NCBI GenBank assembly: GCA_021775555.1 | Contig: JAJFHP010000003.1 | Coordinates: forward strand, 1 to 64,000 | Direction: 5' to 3' | DNA length: 64,000 nt | DNA from: Hyphomicrobiales bacterium | GTDB taxonomy: Bacteria > Pseudomonadota > Alphaproteobacteria > Rhizobiales > Methyloligellaceae | Shown: positions 37,169 to 47,399 of the stretch, piece by piece | Layout of the letters: each line of letters begins with the position of its first letter | How positions within the stretch are numbered: position 1 is the stretch's first letter | The notes under the pieces: model-generated | What the model saw: the letters and a program-made list of their open reading frames with translations, nothing else | The model's database searches: none | What the model was told of the DNA's origin: nothing | Program-made: the position numbers and the translations under genes

Positions 37169-38278
37169 ATGAGTAAGCGTAAAAGTCAAAGCCCGGTGAC
37201 GGGTGTCAACCGGATTATTCTCGGTGACTGCATCGAGGAGCTGCGCGCCCTGCCCAAGGGCTGTGCCGATCTCGTGTTTGCCGACCCACCCTATAATCTC
37301 CAGCTCGAAGGTGAGCTGATGCGTCCCAACAATACCCGTGTCGACGGGGTTGATAACGACTGGGACAAATTCACTGATTTCTCCACCTATGACGCTTTCA
37401 GTCGTGACTGGCTCAATGCTTGTCGTGAGTTGCTCAAGCCCAACGGTGCGTTGTGGGTCATCGGCAGCTACCATAATATTTTCCGCGTCGGCACACAGCT
37501 TCAGGATCTGGGCTACTGGATTTTGAACGATATTATCTGGCGCAAGACGAACCCGATGCCGAACTTCCGGGGCAAGCGCTTTACCAACGCCCATGAAACA
37601 CTGATTTGGGCGGCCAGGAGCGAGAAAAGCCGCTGTACTTTCAACTATGAAGCCATGAAGGCGCTCAACGAAGACATCCAGATGCGCTCTGATTGGCTGT
37701 TCCCGATTTGCTCAGGTCCTGAGCGGTTGAAGAACTCGCAGGGCAAAAAAGCCCACCCAACGCAAAAACCGGAAAGCCTGTTGCAGCGTATCTTGCTGGC
37801 CTCGACCAATCCGGGTGATGTTGTGGTGGATCCTTTCTTTGGTACGGGAACGACCGGCGCGGCAGCTGCACGTCTTGGGCGTCACTGGATTGGTATCGAG
37901 CGCGAAAAATCCTACGCTCGAGTGGCGCAAAAGCGCATTGACGCAATTGAACCACTTGATGAGCAATCGCTCAGCATCACGCAGAGCAAGCGCGCAGCCC
38001 CCCGTGTACCATTTGGTACGCTCATCGAGCTTGGCATCATCAAGCCAGGCGCGACCCTCTATGACCACCGGGCCAAACATGAAGCCCATGTGAAGGCCGA
38101 CGGCTCCATTGCGTGTGCCGGCGAACAGGGGTCTATCCACAAGATCGGGGCCCATGTTCAGGGTGCCCAAGCCTGCAATGGCTGGACGTTCTGGCACTAT
38201 GAGGCAGGCGGTAAACTCAAGCCTATCGACGCTTTGCGAGATGAGGCGCGGAGCCATCTCGGTATCAGCGCCAATTGA
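37169..38278 (+). CDS. ccrM: Cell-cycle-regulated adenine methyltransferase CcrM
   Basis: A 369-aa beta-class N6-adenine methyltransferase, expected to methylate GANTC. The catalytic motif [13 protein letters not shown] lies near residues 38-50, in the N-terminal half, and the SAM motif [17 protein letters not shown] follows near 226-242, the beta-class order. The C-terminal domain (about 285-365, with [18 protein letters not shown] and the NGWTFWHYE segment) is the CcrM-specific DNA-recognition domain. The ATG at 37169 is preferred over a TTG 11 codons upstream. An orphan methyltransferase: no restriction gene is nearby. Confidence 0.95.
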   Translation: MSKRKSQSPVTGVNRIILGDCIEELRALPKGCADLVFADPPYNLQLEGELMRPNNTRVDGVDNDWDKFTDFSTYDAFSRDWLNACRELLKPNGALWVIGSYHNIFRVGTQLQDLGYWILNDIIWRKTNPMPNFRGKRFTNAHETLIWAARSEKSRCTFNYEAMKALNEDIQMRSDWLFPICSGPERLKNSQGKKAHPTQKPESLLQRILLASTNPGDVVVDPFFGTGTTGAAAARLGRHWIGIEREKSYARVAQKRIDAIEPLDEQSLSITQSKRAAPRVPFGTLIELGIIKPGATLYDHRAKHEAHVKADGSIACAGEQGSIHKIGAHVQGAQACNGWTFWHYEAGGKLKPIDALRDEARSHLGISAN

Positions 38279-39355
38279 TCAGCGCGTGGTGTAATCCAGT
38301 GCATGGGCAACAACTTTTCGCATGACCGACGGCAGGGCCTGAGCATCAAGTTCACGCCGTGGCACCCACATGTATCGCTCAAGGGCCACATCTTTACCCG
38401 TGCAACTACCCTCCTCGGTATGTGCCAGATACACAGACAGCTCCAGGTGAAAATGCGTGAATGTGTGGCGCACAATCCCCGGCACACGCTCCCATGTTGC
38501 ATCTATAGGGCCATCGGACATGACCATCTCGCCTTCACGCCACTCTGAGCCCGGCACCTCGGTCATACCACCGAGCAGACCCTTAGCAGGGCGTTTGCGG
38601 AGCAGGATTGCACCGTCTGAACGCTGGATAAAATATGCAAAACCGTGCCGCGTTGGTTTGGCTTTCTTCGGCGTCTTGTAGGGCAACACCGACGCCAACC
38701 CCGATGCGAAACCCGCACACCGTGATTTCCACGGACAGCGTGCGCATGAGGGACTGCGCGGCGTGCAAATGGTTGCCCCAAGATCCATCATCGCCTGCGC
38801 AAAATCACCCGGTCTCTCCCCCGGGGCCAGGGTTTCCAGCATGGCGCGCAATTCCGGCTTTGCACCCGGCAAAGGCGCCTCAACAGCATAAACCCGGGCA
38901 AGAACCCGCTCCACATTGCCATCCATAACCGCAGCTGGATTGTCAAACGCGATGGCAGCAATCGCTGCTGCCGTGTATGACCCCACCCCGGGCAGCGTCA
39001 AAAGCTCTTTCTCCGTTTCAGGAAAGCGCCCGGAATAGACATCCGCAACAGCACGTGCGCAGGCATGAAGGTTTCGTGCCCGAGCATAATATCCAAGGCC
39101 TGCCCACGCCTGAAGCACATGCTCCAGCTCAGCTTCCGCCAAATCTTCAACCCTTGGCCAGCGTTTGAGAAATGCAGTGAAATAAGGCCCGACCACCTTC
39201 ACGGTCGTCTGCTGCAACATGATTTCGCTCAGCCACACGGCATAGGCATCAGATGATTCGCCCGGTGCAGCGCGCCATGGCAGTTCACGGCGGGATTGAT
39301 CATACCAGTCCAGCAGTGTTCTCGCAGCCCACGCAGAATCGGGGGTTGCCGACAT
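38279..39355 (-). CDS. mutY: A/G-specific adenine glycosylase MutY
   Basis: A 358-aa base-excision enzyme removing adenine from 8-oxoG:A mispairs. The helix-hairpin-helix/GPD core has EIMLQQTTVKVV, LLTLPGVGSYTAAAIAAIAF and a catalytic VMDGNVERVLARV. The four cluster cysteines are in CTPRSPSCARCPWKSRC (C-X6-C-X2-C-X5-C). A C-terminal Nudix-like domain recognises 8-oxoG. ATG 39355 follows GGGGA; an alternative ATG is at 39373. Its stop adjoins the ccrM stop (convergent, no gap). Confidence 0.94.
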   Translation of the reverse strand: MSATPDSAWAARTLLDWYDQSRRELPWRAAPGESSDAYAVWLSEIMLQQTTVKVVGPYFTAFLKRWPRVEDLAEAELEHVLQAWAGLGYYARARNLHACARAVADVYSGRFPETEKELLTLPGVGSYTAAAIAAIAFDNPAAVMDGNVERVLARVYAVEAPLPGAKPELRAMLETLAPGERPGDFAQAMMDLGATICTPRSPSCARCPWKSRCAGFASGLASVLPYKTPKKAKPTRHGFAYFIQRSDGAILLRKRPAKGLLGGMTEVPGSEWREGEMVMSDGPIDATWERVPGIVRHTFTHFHLELSVYLAHTEEGSCTGKDVALERYMWVPRRELDAQALPSVMRKVVAHALDYTTR

Positions 39356-39453
39356 GTTTTCCCCATGGCTCATCTTCGTGCTGCCTCGCCACATCATGAT
39401 TGGGTATGATAGGAGCATTGCAGCTTCAGGAAAACGGTCGAAACCAGACTAAT

Positions 39454-39975
39454 ATGAGCAATCCACTGAAAAAAAAGTTCGGCAAAAGACGCGGCGGTAG
39501 CCCGATGGCAATCGGGGCCTATGTGCCTGCCATTGCCGCCAAGGCTTTTGAAGCCCACGGTTTTCCCTCCGCCAGCATCCTCTCGGACTGGCCGGAAATT
39601 ATCGGTGCCGAATTTGCAGCGATCACAGCTCCTGAAAAGCTCGTGTGGCCGAGGCGTGGCATTCAGTCTCACGGGATAGAAGAAGATCTGCAACAACCAC
39701 CTTCGCGCCGTCGCTCGGGCGCCACCCTCGTTCTGCGGGTGGACGGTCCGCGCTCACTGGAAATCCAGCATATCGCGCCTCAATTGCTTGAGCGCATCAA
39801 CATCTATTTTGGTTACCGCGCGGTTGCTGAACTCAGGATCATTCAGGGCCCGGTCATACGCGAAACCCCACTAGAGCCTCCTCAGCACAAGGTGAAAGAG
39901 GTAGAACTGGATACAGATATTGAGGATGAGAAGTTGCGCAGGGCTCTGGAAAAACTGGGGGGCAGCCTGGACTAA
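39454..39975 (+). CDS. DUF721 (DciA-like) protein
   Basis: A 173-aa protein with the DUF721 core (about residues 25-125), including SILSDWPEIIGAEFAAITAP and LVLRVDGPRSLEIQHIAPQL. DUF721 is the domain of DciA, the helicase-loading factor found in bacteria without DnaC, so a replication role is plausible but not provable here. The ATG at 39454 gives the family N terminus; 18 upstream codons are open. Divergent from mutY and followed by two dsbA-like genes, a conserved arrangement in this class. Confidence 0.8.
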   Translation: MSNPLKKKFGKRRGGSPMAIGAYVPAIAAKAFEAHGFPSASILSDWPEIIGAEFAAITAPEKLVWPRRGIQSHGIEEDLQQPPSRRRSGATLVLRVDGPRSLEIQHIAPQLLERINIYFGYRAVAELRIIQGPVIRETPLEPPQHKVKEVELDTDIEDEKLRRALEKLGGSLD

Positions 39976-40115
39976 CCCCGTTTAATCACACGACTTTACA
40001 CATCCTTGTGAGTGTGCATTTCCACAATCCTGCTATATTCGCACGAAATATTACTGCAGAAGCCGGGTTGAAATTTTCACCAGGCACAAAAGCCAGATAG
40101 ATAAAGGAGTTGGTT

Positions 40116-40811
40116 TTGTCAGATTCAAAATCATCCAATGCCAAGGGTTTGTCCCGTCGCAACACCATCATGGGTTTGGGTGCCCTGGCCTTAGCCGGAG
40201 CAGGCGGCGCCTATTACGTTATGGCGCAAAGCAGTCAGAAGCCGATGAGCTCGGACAAAATGAGCAAAATCGACGTCATGGCGGTTGATCCGAAAAACGA
40301 TAACATCGTTGGCGATGTGAATGCGCCAATTACACTCGTGGAATATTCTTCCATGACCTGCCCGCACTGCGCGAACTTCCATCAGCTCACTGTGCCTGAG
40401 TTGAAGAAGAAATATATCGATACGGGCAAGGTCCGCTATGTGATCCGTGAGTTTCCGCTCGACCGTGTTGCTTTCGCTGCCGCCGCGCTGGCGCGATGTG
40501 CCGGTGAGAAAAAATTCTTCCCCTTTATGGAAATGCTCTTCCGCCAGCAGGACAGCTGGGCCAGGGGTCCTGGCTCTCCCGCCCCACGCCTGTTCAAGAT
40601 GGCCAAGCAGGCCGGATTTGATGAGAAATTCTTCAATGAATGCATGCGCAACAAGGACGTCTCCGACCGGATTGAAAAGGTCATGGCAAAAGGGCGTGAT
40701 GAGTATCAGGTCACCTCGACACCTACGCTGTTCATAAATGGCAAGAAAGTCGAAGGCGGGAACAGCCTGGCTGATCTGGAAAAAGCAATGGAGCCTTATC
40801 TAAAAGGTTGA
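40116..40811 (+). CDS. DsbA-like thiol:disulfide oxidoreductase 1 (CPHC)
   Basis: A 231-aa exported thioredoxin-fold protein. The N terminus has RRNTIMGLGALALAGAGGAY, a twin-arginine-like signal or anchor. The active site CPHC lies in EYSSMTCPHCANFHQ, and a late STPTLFINGKKVEGG includes the cis-Pro loop. It probably forms or isomerises disulfides in the periplasm. The start is a TTG at 40116, placed by AAAGGAG 6 nt upstream. The second paralogue follows within about 26 bp. Confidence 0.9.
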   Translation: MSDSKSSNAKGLSRRNTIMGLGALALAGAGGAYYVMAQSSQKPMSSDKMSKIDVMAVDPKNDNIVGDVNAPITLVEYSSMTCPHCANFHQLTVPELKKKYIDTGKVRYVIREFPLDRVAFAAAALARCAGEKKFFPFMEMLFRQQDSWARGPGSPAPRLFKMAKQAGFDEKFFNECMRNKDVSDRIEKVMAKGRDEYQVTSTPTLFINGKKVEGGNSLADLEKAMEPYLKG

Positions 40812-40837
40812 ATAAACCTTATTTGGGGGACAATGCC

Positions 40838-41506
40838 GTGTTGCTAGACCGGCGCGTTTTTGTAGGTGGAATACTGGCCGTTGGCGCGGGCAGCCTGTCA
40901 GGCTGTGCGGGTGGTGGCTCGCGCCAATCTGCGCAAATAGGCCCGCTGAACGCTGACGGCACGCCAAATCAGGCGGAACTCATGAAACCCGGGCCCTTGG
41001 GCGAAAAAGTTCTGGGCAGCGCGACAGCACCGGCCACCATTATCGAATATGCCTCGCTGACCTGTCCTTTCTGCCATAAGTTCCACCTGACCACCTATCC
41101 CCGCATCAAGAAGGAACTGATCGATACCGGTAAGGTGCGCTACATCATCCGTGAATTCCCCATTGGACGCTCAGCCGGCACGGCGGCGATTATCACGCGT
41201 TGCGCGCCGGAGAAGGATTACTTCACCCTGTATGATAAATATCTGATCCAGCAGAAAAAATGGGTCTCACAGAATGTCCGTCCTGATGCCATCTACAAGG
41301 TTGCTGCTCAGACTGGCATGACCCGCAAGGCGTTTGATGCCTGCCTGTCCAACAAGAAAGTCGAAGAAGGATTGCGGATGGTGAAAGAACGGGGCCGCGC
41401 ATTCGGCGTCTCTGGCACACCAACATTTTTCATCAATGGCAAAAAGGCCCGCGGTGCCCTCACTTTTGACCAGATCAAGGAAATGCTGGGCACACAAGTG
41501 ACTTAA
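40838..41506 (+). CDS. DsbA-like thiol:disulfide oxidoreductase 2 (CPFC), predicted lipoprotein
   Basis: A 222-aa paralogue of the preceding gene. It has active site CPFC in EYASLTCPFCHKFHL, the segment KVRYIIREFPIGRSAGTAA, and GTPTFFINGKKARGA with the cis-Pro. The N terminus RRVFVGGILAVGAGSLSGC ends in a lipobox (LSGC), so it is probably a membrane-anchored lipoprotein. The start is a GTG at 40838 behind GGGGGA; an overlapping TTG at 40808 is less likely. smc begins 100 bp further on. Confidence 0.88.
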   Translation: MLLDRRVFVGGILAVGAGSLSGCAGGGSRQSAQIGPLNADGTPNQAELMKPGPLGEKVLGSATAPATIIEYASLTCPFCHKFHLTTYPRIKKELIDTGKVRYIIREFPIGRSAGTAAIITRCAPEKDYFTLYDKYLIQQKKWVSQNVRPDAIYKVAAQTGMTRKAFDACLSNKKVEEGLRMVKERGRAFGVSGTPTFFINGKKARGALTFDQIKEMLGTQVT

Positions 41507-41605
41507 TTGTCGTATTTCTCTCTTCTCGTCGTAATTTATCTCATAATCACGAACTGATTCGCCAAAGCGGGGGTTTTGGCGTGCAGAAAAAGTGGGGAAC
41601 GCTTC

Positions 41606-44600
41606 GTGAAGATCAATCGTCTGAGGCTGTTGGGCTTCAAGTCATTTGTCGAACCGGTTGAGCTTCTGGTCGAGCCAGGTCTCACCGGTGTTGTCGGCCC
41701 GAATGGCTGCGGCAAGTCCAACCTTCTTGAAGCCCTGCGCTGGGTGATGGGCGAGACCTCACACAAATCCATGCGCGGCGCGGCGATGGATGATGTCATA
41801 TTCGCAGGTACCCAGAACCGCCCATCCCGGAACATGGCCGAAGTGACCGTGTTCATTGACAATACCGAGCGCTCGGCCCCAGCTGAATTTAACGACACCG
41901 ACCAGATTGAAGTCTCACGCCGCATTGAGCGTGAAGCCGGGTCCATATTCCGGATCAACGGCAAGGATGTGCGCGCCCGTGACGTGAGACTGCTTTTCGA
42001 AGATGCAGCAACTGGTGCGCGCTCTCCCGCCCTCGTGCGCCAGGGCCGTATCGGTGAAATCGTCAACGCCCAACCACAGCAGCGCCGACGCGTTCTCGAA
42101 GATGCTGCGGGCATTGCCGGCCTGCACAGCCGCCGCCATGAAGCGGAACTCAGACTGAAAGGCGCGGAAGGTAATATTGAACGGCTTCAGGATCTCATGG
42201 GTCAACTCAAGACCCAGATGAATTCCCTTAAGCGTCAGGCCCGGCAGGCACGGCGCTACAAGGAAATTTCAGGCGAAATTCGCTCCGGCGAAGCCTTGCA
42301 GCACCATCTGCGGTGGCAGGTTGTATGCGAGAGCGTCGACACCGAAGAGCGCGCTTTGGAAGAAGCCGTGCGCACGGTTGCACGACACACCCAGAGCGAA
42401 GCCCAAACGATCCGCACTCATACAGATGCCGCCGACGCGATGCAGCCCTTGCGTGACGAGGAAGCGACACGCGCAGCTGTACTGCACCGGCTCACCGTCG
42501 AGCGCGAGGCGCTGGACGAGGAAGAGCAACGCGCCCAGAACCGCAAACAGGAGCTGGACGACAGGCTCTCTCAGTTGGAAAGCGATCTTGAACGTGAACG
42601 CGAGCGCGAGCAGGAGGCCAAGGAGGCACTGGAGCGGCTTAGCAATGAACAAAGTGAATTCGCCGATGCGCCTGACAATAGCGAGGCCGCAACCAGAGCC
42701 GGCGAGACCATGGAAGCGCATGCAAGCGAACTGGATGATGCAGAATCCACACTCGGTTTGCTCACCGGAAAGCTTGCCAGCCTTAAAGCTGAACGCCAGC
42801 AGCTAACAGCCGCCCTGGAAAATCAACGGGAGCGCAAAGTGCGCCAGGAAGCCCGTGAAACTGAGACACAGGCACGACTGAAAGAACTTGAAGACGCGCA
42901 GGACGGCGATGCGGGCATCACCGAGCTTCGCGACAAGGTAGCGGAAATTTCCGCCAGTGCTAAAACGCTTGAACAACAGGTGATTGAAGCTGAAAAAGCA
43001 TTGAGCCTGACCCGTGAAAAAGAACGCGCGGCGCGCGAAACATCCGAAGATTTAAAATTGCGCGCGCAGGAACTGGAAACCGAGGCGCAGACCCTCATCA
43101 AACTTCTCAAACCCGCAGAAGACACCCAGTGGGTGCCTATTGTCGGCAAGGTGCGCGTCGAGCCTGGCTATGAACTGGCTTTGGGTGCCGCACTTGGCGA
43201 TGATCTCGACGCCTCGGACGATACCCAGGCCCCGGCCCATTGGGGTGCCATATCGGCGTCTGACACCGATGCTGCCCTGCCAGAAGGCGCGGAGCCCTTG
43301 AGTGCATTTGTCAAGGCACCCAAGGCACTGGCCCGGCGGCTTGCACAAATTGGCATGGTTGAGGCTGGACAAGGTGATGCCCTCCAAGGCGCGCTAAAAC
43401 CGGGCCAAAGGCTTGTTTCAAAAGCAGGCGATCTGTGGCGCTGGGACGGATACTCGGCAGCGGCCGATGCACCGACGGCCTCGGCCAAGCGGCTATCAGA
43501 GCGCAACCGGCTGGACTCGTTGAGCGCTGAAGCAGACTCCGCACGCAAGGATGCGCAAAAATCAGAAGCGCAATTGGCAACTCTTTACGAGCAGGTTTCC
43601 AAGGCTGAGCAGGCTGACAGCGATGCCAGTGATGCATGGCGCAAGGTCCAGGGAGAACTTGGAGAGGCTCGCGATAATCTGGCGGCGGCGGAGCATGACG
43701 CACAATCATCAAGCAAGGAACTGGGTGCACTGGTCGAGGCCAGGAGCCAAACACAAGAGGCGCTGGAAGAAACCCGCACCGCGATAGTGGCCACTCAAAG
43801 CGCGCTGGATGAACTGGGACCGGAAACGGCGCTGGATGCAGAGCTGACCGCACTACAGGCCAGCGTCGCTGAAAAGCGCATCGCCTATTCGGATGCCCGC
43901 GCCAAGCATGACAATATTGAGCGCGAGCAGCAACTTCGCGCCGACCGCATTGCCACGGTAACCCGGGAACTTGAACAATGGACCGAGCGTCAGGAAAGTG
44001 CCTCGCGGCAAATCGAGACGCTGAAGGATCGCTTTGAGGAAACCCGCAGCGAGATTGAAAGTTTTGCCGATTTGCCGGGCCAGGTGGAAGCGAAGCGCTC
44101 GCGTCTACTGGACGAAATCGACAAGGCAGACAAGGAGCGCCAGAAGGCCGCCGATACCTTGGCCCAGGCTGAAATCAGCCTGCGCACATGTGAAAAAGCA
44201 ATGCGCGAGGCACAAGCGGCACTTTCAGAAGCGCGCGAAAGCCGCGCCCGCATCGAGGCCCAGCTGGAAGCTGCCCGCGAACGGCGCGCCGACCAGGCCA
44301 GGTTGATCTCGGAGCAACTCGAATGCGCGCCTGAGGAGTGCCTGTCCATCGCCGACCTCGACCCCGATGCCGCACTTCCCGAACTGCCCGAAATTGATGC
44401 CAGGATTGCCGCGCTGAAAGCCGACCGCGAGCGCCTGGGTGGTGTCAATCTGGGCGCGGAGGAAGCGCTTGTGGAGGTCTCGAGTGAACTTGAGGGCATG
44501 GGCGCGGAACAGGAAGACCTCGAAGAAGCCATTGCTCGGCTGCGGCAGGGCATCTCAAAGCTGAATCGCGAGGGCCGCAAGCGGCTGCTCGACGCCTTTG

Positions 44601-45061
44601 ATGAGGTCAACGGACACTTTCAGTCCCTGTTCAAAACCCTGTTCGGCGGCGGCGAAGCGGAGTTGCAGCTTGTCGAAAGTGATGATCCGCTGGAATCGGG
44701 ACTGGAAATCCTCGCCCGCCCGCCGGGTAAGAAACCACAGGTGCTCACCCTGCTCTCTGGTGGTGAGAAGGCACTGACGGCGATGGCGCTGATCTTTGCC
44801 GTGTTCCGCACCAACCCTTCACCGATCTGCGTGCTCGATGAGGTTGATGCACCGCTCGACGACACTAATGTGGAGCGCTTCTGCCTGTTGATGGAGGAAA
44901 TGAAACGGGCGACGGATACCCGTTTCCTGATTATCACCCATCACCCGATGACAATGACACGCATGGACCGCTTGTTCGGCATCACCATGGCCGAACGCGG
45001 CGTCAGCCAACTTGTTTCGGTTGACCTTGAGACGGCGGAGCGGTTCCGGGATACGGGCTGA
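41606..45061 (+). CDS. smc: Chromosome segregation ATPase SMC
   Basis: A 1151-aa SMC protein, the core of bacterial condensin. The N-terminal head has Walker A GVVGPNGCGKSNLLEALRW near residue 30. Two long coiled coils flank a hinge-like globular region (about 490-640). The C-terminal head has the signature LLSGGEKALTAMALIFAVF and Walker B ICVLDEVDAPLDD. The start is a GTG at 41606 with GGGGA 7 nt upstream; ten further codons upstream are open but not conserved. No kleisin genes (scpA, scpB) are in the window. Confidence 0.97.
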   Translation: MKINRLRLLGFKSFVEPVELLVEPGLTGVVGPNGCGKSNLLEALRWVMGETSHKSMRGAAMDDVIFAGTQNRPSRNMAEVTVFIDNTERSAPAEFNDTDQIEVSRRIEREAGSIFRINGKDVRARDVRLLFEDAATGARSPALVRQGRIGEIVNAQPQQRRRVLEDAAGIAGLHSRRHEAELRLKGAEGNIERLQDLMGQLKTQMNSLKRQARQARRYKEISGEIRSGEALQHHLRWQVVCESVDTEERALEEAVRTVARHTQSEAQTIRTHTDAADAMQPLRDEEATRAAVLHRLTVEREALDEEEQRAQNRKQELDDRLSQLESDLEREREREQEAKEALERLSNEQSEFADAPDNSEAATRAGETMEAHASELDDAESTLGLLTGKLASLKAERQQLTAALENQRERKVRQEARETETQARLKELEDAQDGDAGITELRDKVAEISASAKTLEQQVIEAEKALSLTREKERAARETSEDLKLRAQELETEAQTLIKLLKPAEDTQWVPIVGKVRVEPGYELALGAALGDDLDASDDTQAPAHWGAISASDTDAALPEGAEPLSAFVKAPKALARRLAQIGMVEAGQGDALQGALKPGQRLVSKAGDLWRWDGYSAAADAPTASAKRLSERNRLDSLSAEADSARKDAQKSEAQLATLYEQVSKAEQADSDASDAWRKVQGELGEARDNLAAAEHDAQSSSKELGALVEARSQTQEALEETRTAIVATQSALDELGPETALDAELTALQASVAEKRIAYSDARAKHDNIEREQQLRADRIATVTRELEQWTERQESASRQIETLKDRFEETRSEIESFADLPGQVEAKRSRLLDEIDKADKERQKAADTLAQAEISLRTCEKAMREAQAALSEARESRARIEAQLEAARERRADQARLISEQLECAPEECLSIADLDPDAALPELPEIDARIAALKADRERLGGVNLGAEEALVEVSSELEGMGAEQEDLEEAIARLRQGISKLNREGRKRLLDAFDEVNGHFQSLFKTLFGGGEAELQLVESDDPLESGLEILARPPGKKPQVLTLLSGGEKALTAMALIFAVFRTNPSPICVLDEVDAPLDDTNVERFCLLMEEMKRATDTRFLIITHHPMTMTRMDRLFGITMAERGVSQLVSVDLETAERFRDTG

Positions 45062-45153
45062 TAAACTCAAGCCACAGATAAACCTGCCACCGCCGACGGC
45101 AATGCGGTAATTTAATCAACAAATACAAAAGCTTATATGTCCATCACGGGTTC

Positions 45154-45182
45154 TTGACACGCCCAGAACGCCCTTCTATGGT
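45154..45182 (+). promoter_or_regulatory. Strong sigma-70-type promoter of the F0 operon
   Basis: TTGACA (45154-45159) is a consensus -35; TATGGT (45177-45182) is a good -10, with an ideal 17-nt spacer. It is about 60 bp before atpI, in the 181-bp gap after smc, and probably drives atpI-atpB-atpE-atpF'-atpF. Confidence 0.7.
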
Positions 45183-45242
45183 GCGCCCGGCTGAGGCTCA
45201 ATTCTGGGGCTTGGCTGCAATTGTGCTGATGAGGCGCATGTG

Positions 45243-45605
45243 ATGGCGGGCTCCGCCAAAAGTTCTGAATCCGATACCACATCCGACGCTGATGCTATTC
45301 AACGTCGGCTCACGGATTTAGATCGACGGCTGGACCAGACCAAAACACGCCGCGAGGCACAAAATGTCAGACCCGCAAGACAGTCAGGCGGGTTTGTCCT
45401 GGCCGTTAGGGCTGTAAGTGAGCTGATTGCCGCTGTCCTCGTTGGCAGCGTGATTGGATGGGGGTTGGACTGGGGGCTGGGAACGTCACCTGTTCTTCTT
45501 CTGGTGTTTTTTCTTTTCGGCTTTGCCGCCGGTGTCGTGAACGTGGTTCGTGCCACGAAACACAACAAGACCGGAGTGGCGGATGCCGAGGGTGGACCTA
45601 GCTAG
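45243..45605 (+). CDS. atpI: F0F1 ATP synthase assembly protein AtpI
   Basis: A 120-aa membrane protein. A hydrophilic, charged N-terminal part (1-48) is followed by two helices with the family motif VGSVIGWGLDWGLGTSPV and a second helix VLLLVFFLFGFAAGVVNVV. AtpI helps assemble the c ring. The ATG at 45243 is preferred over the GTG directly ahead. First gene of the F0 operon. Confidence 0.92.
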   Translation: MAGSAKSSESDTTSDADAIQRRLTDLDRRLDQTKTRREAQNVRPARQSGGFVLAVRAVSELIAAVLVGSVIGWGLDWGLGTSPVLLLVFFLFGFAAGVVNVVRATKHNKTGVADAEGGPS

Positions 45606-45656
45606 CCGCAATTGCTTCATTGCGTGCAGGTAAAAGTCATCTGAGAGGGAAGTTCA

Positions 45657-46439
45657 GTGGCGAGCGATAAAGCGCATAGTCCGGAAGGCGCCATGCCGGA
45701 TCCGATTCATCAGTTCGAGATCAAACGGATTCTTGAACTTGACCTGTTCGGTATTGATGCCTCCTTCACCAATTCCGCTCTCTGGATGGTCGTCGCTGTC
45801 GTCCTGATCTCCCTACTGACCATATGGGGCATGGGCGGTCGTGCCCTGGTACCAAACCGCCTGCAATCTGTTGCCGAGATTTCCTACGAATTTATTGCCA
45901 ACATGGTGCGCGATATCGTGGGCGTATCGGGTATGAAGTTTTTCCCGTTCGTGTTTACGATTTTCATGTTCATCCTGTTCCTGAACATGCTCGGATTGCT
46001 CCCAGGTGCCTTTACGGCGACAAGTAGTATTTCCGTCACTGCGGCACTTGCACTGCTGGTGTTCTTCACCGTCATCATAGTCGGGTTTGCCAAAAACGGG
46101 CTTGGATTCCTAAAGCTTTTTGTCCCTTCAGGAATTCCGAAAATCCTGTTGTTGCTGGTGGTGCCGATCGAGATCATTTCGTTTCTCTCGCGCCCCGTCA
46201 GTCACTCTGTGCGCCTGTTTGCCAACATGCTGGCCGGGCACATCACGCTAAAAGTCTTCGGCGGCTTCGTCACCATGCTGATCGGCACGGGCGGCGCACT
46301 GGCTGCCGTTGCAATATTCCCGCTCACAATGGCTCTCGCGTTGACCGCGCTTGAGGTGCTGGTAGCCTTCCTGCAGGCCTATGTGTTCGCCATGTTGACA
46401 TGTATGTATCTGCACGACGCATTGCACCCTGGCCACTAG
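45657..46439 (+). CDS. atpB: ATP synthase F0 subunit a
   Basis: A 260-aa integral subunit forming the proton half-channels. The essential Arg is in [17 protein letters not shown] (helix 4), and [12 protein letters not shown] is also diagnostic. About five to six membrane helices. The start is a GTG at 45657 with GAGAGGGA upstream; an ATG at 45693 is an alternative. Second in the F0 operon. Confidence 0.96.
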   Translation: MASDKAHSPEGAMPDPIHQFEIKRILELDLFGIDASFTNSALWMVVAVVLISLLTIWGMGGRALVPNRLQSVAEISYEFIANMVRDIVGVSGMKFFPFVFTIFMFILFLNMLGLLPGAFTATSSISVTAALALLVFFTVIIVGFAKNGLGFLKLFVPSGIPKILLLLVVPIEIISFLSRPVSHSVRLFANMLAGHITLKVFGGFVTMLIGTGGALAAVAIFPLTMALALTALEVLVAFLQAYVFAMLTCMYLHDALHPGH

Positions 46440-46514
46440 GGCCGGATATCACGATAATTACGGACACTAGAACGCAGACAACAACTCAATGAATGCCTCA
46501 AAGGAGATGGTTTA

Positions 46515-46739
46515 ATGGATCCAGCAGCAGCAAAACTTATCGGGGCCGGCCTTGCAGCCATTGGCACCGGCGTCGCCGCAATCGGCGTGGGAACACTCTT
46601 CGGACAATTTCTTTCCGGAGCTTTACGCAACCCATCCGCCGCACCCGGACAATTCGCTAATCTGATCTTTGGATTTGCCGTGACGGAAGCGCTGGGGATT
46701 TTTGCGCTGCTGATCGCGTTCCTGCTGCTGTTTACCTGA
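46515..46739 (+). CDS. atpE: ATP synthase F0 subunit c
   Basis: A 74-aa hairpin of two helices forming the rotating c ring. The proton-binding Glu is E58 in [12 protein letters not shown], with the polar loop [11 protein letters not shown]. The residues expected for sodium binding are not present, so it is a proton enzyme. Start ATG is behind AAGGAGATGG. Third in the F0 operon. Confidence 0.97.
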   Translation: MDPAAAKLIGAGLAAIGTGVAAIGVGTLFGQFLSGALRNPSAAPGQFANLIFGFAVTEALGIFALLIAFLLLFT

Positions 46740-46830
46740 GCAAAGGCGGAACGCTTTTAAAAACACGCAACACTGGCCTGTTGGCCCGTGACGATGTGTG
46801 CAAACAAGCGCCCGGTTACAGGATCGTATA

Positions 46831-47388
46831 ATGGCTGAGAAAAAGACGAACCAACAAACGAGTACGGAAGTCTCGCATGGGAATGCCACCCATGAGAAAT
46901 CTTTCCCACCTCTCGATCCCTCTACCTTTGCGCCCCAACTCGTCTGGTTGGCAATAACGTTCGTCACCCTCTACATCATCATGGCGCGCGTGGCTCTGCC
47001 CCGCATCTCGACGGTGCTGGAGGAACGGCGAGACCGTATAGCATCCGACCTTGATCAAGCTGAACAACTCAAGCAGCAAACCGAACAGGCGATAGCAGCC
47101 TATGAGGAAGCACTGACACAAGCTCGCAACAAGGCTATTGGCATTGCCCAGGAAACCCGCGATGCACTCACCGGTGAGGTCGAAGCTGAAAAGCTGGAAG
47201 TTGAGAAGCAGATCGCTGAGAAAACCATCGAAGCGGAGAAGCGTATTCAGGATGCCAAAACCGCAGCACTTACCCATGTAAACGAAGTTGCGGGCGATGT
47301 CGCTCAATCAATCGTACAGGAATTAATCGGCGGCAAACTGACCAGTGCAGAAGTCAACCAGGCCGTTTCAAGGGCCTTGGCCAGCTAG
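46831..47388 (+). CDS. atpG: ATP synthase F0 subunit b' (AtpF')
   Basis: A 185-aa peripheral-stalk subunit. About 27 extra hydrophilic N-terminal residues precede the membrane helix LVWLAITFVTLYIIMARVAL (about 38-57), and a long Glu/Ala-rich coiled coil fills the rest. The paired b'/b arrangement is that of alphaproteobacteria and photosynthetic organisms. The ATG at 46831 has AGGAT upstream. 11 bp before the b gene. Confidence 0.93.
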   Translation: MAEKKTNQQTSTEVSHGNATHEKSFPPLDPSTFAPQLVWLAITFVTLYIIMARVALPRISTVLEERRDRIASDLDQAEQLKQQTEQAIAAYEEALTQARNKAIGIAQETRDALTGEVEAEKLEVEKQIAEKTIEAEKRIQDAKTAALTHVNEVAGDVAQSIVQELIGGKLTSAEVNQAVSRALAS

Positions 47389-47399
47389 GGGAAACCAAG

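Noticed and set aside
40116-41506. One dsbA gene split by a frameshift
   Set aside because: Both frames contain a full thioredoxin fold with its own CxxC site, cis-Pro loop and N-terminal export signal, so they are paralogues.
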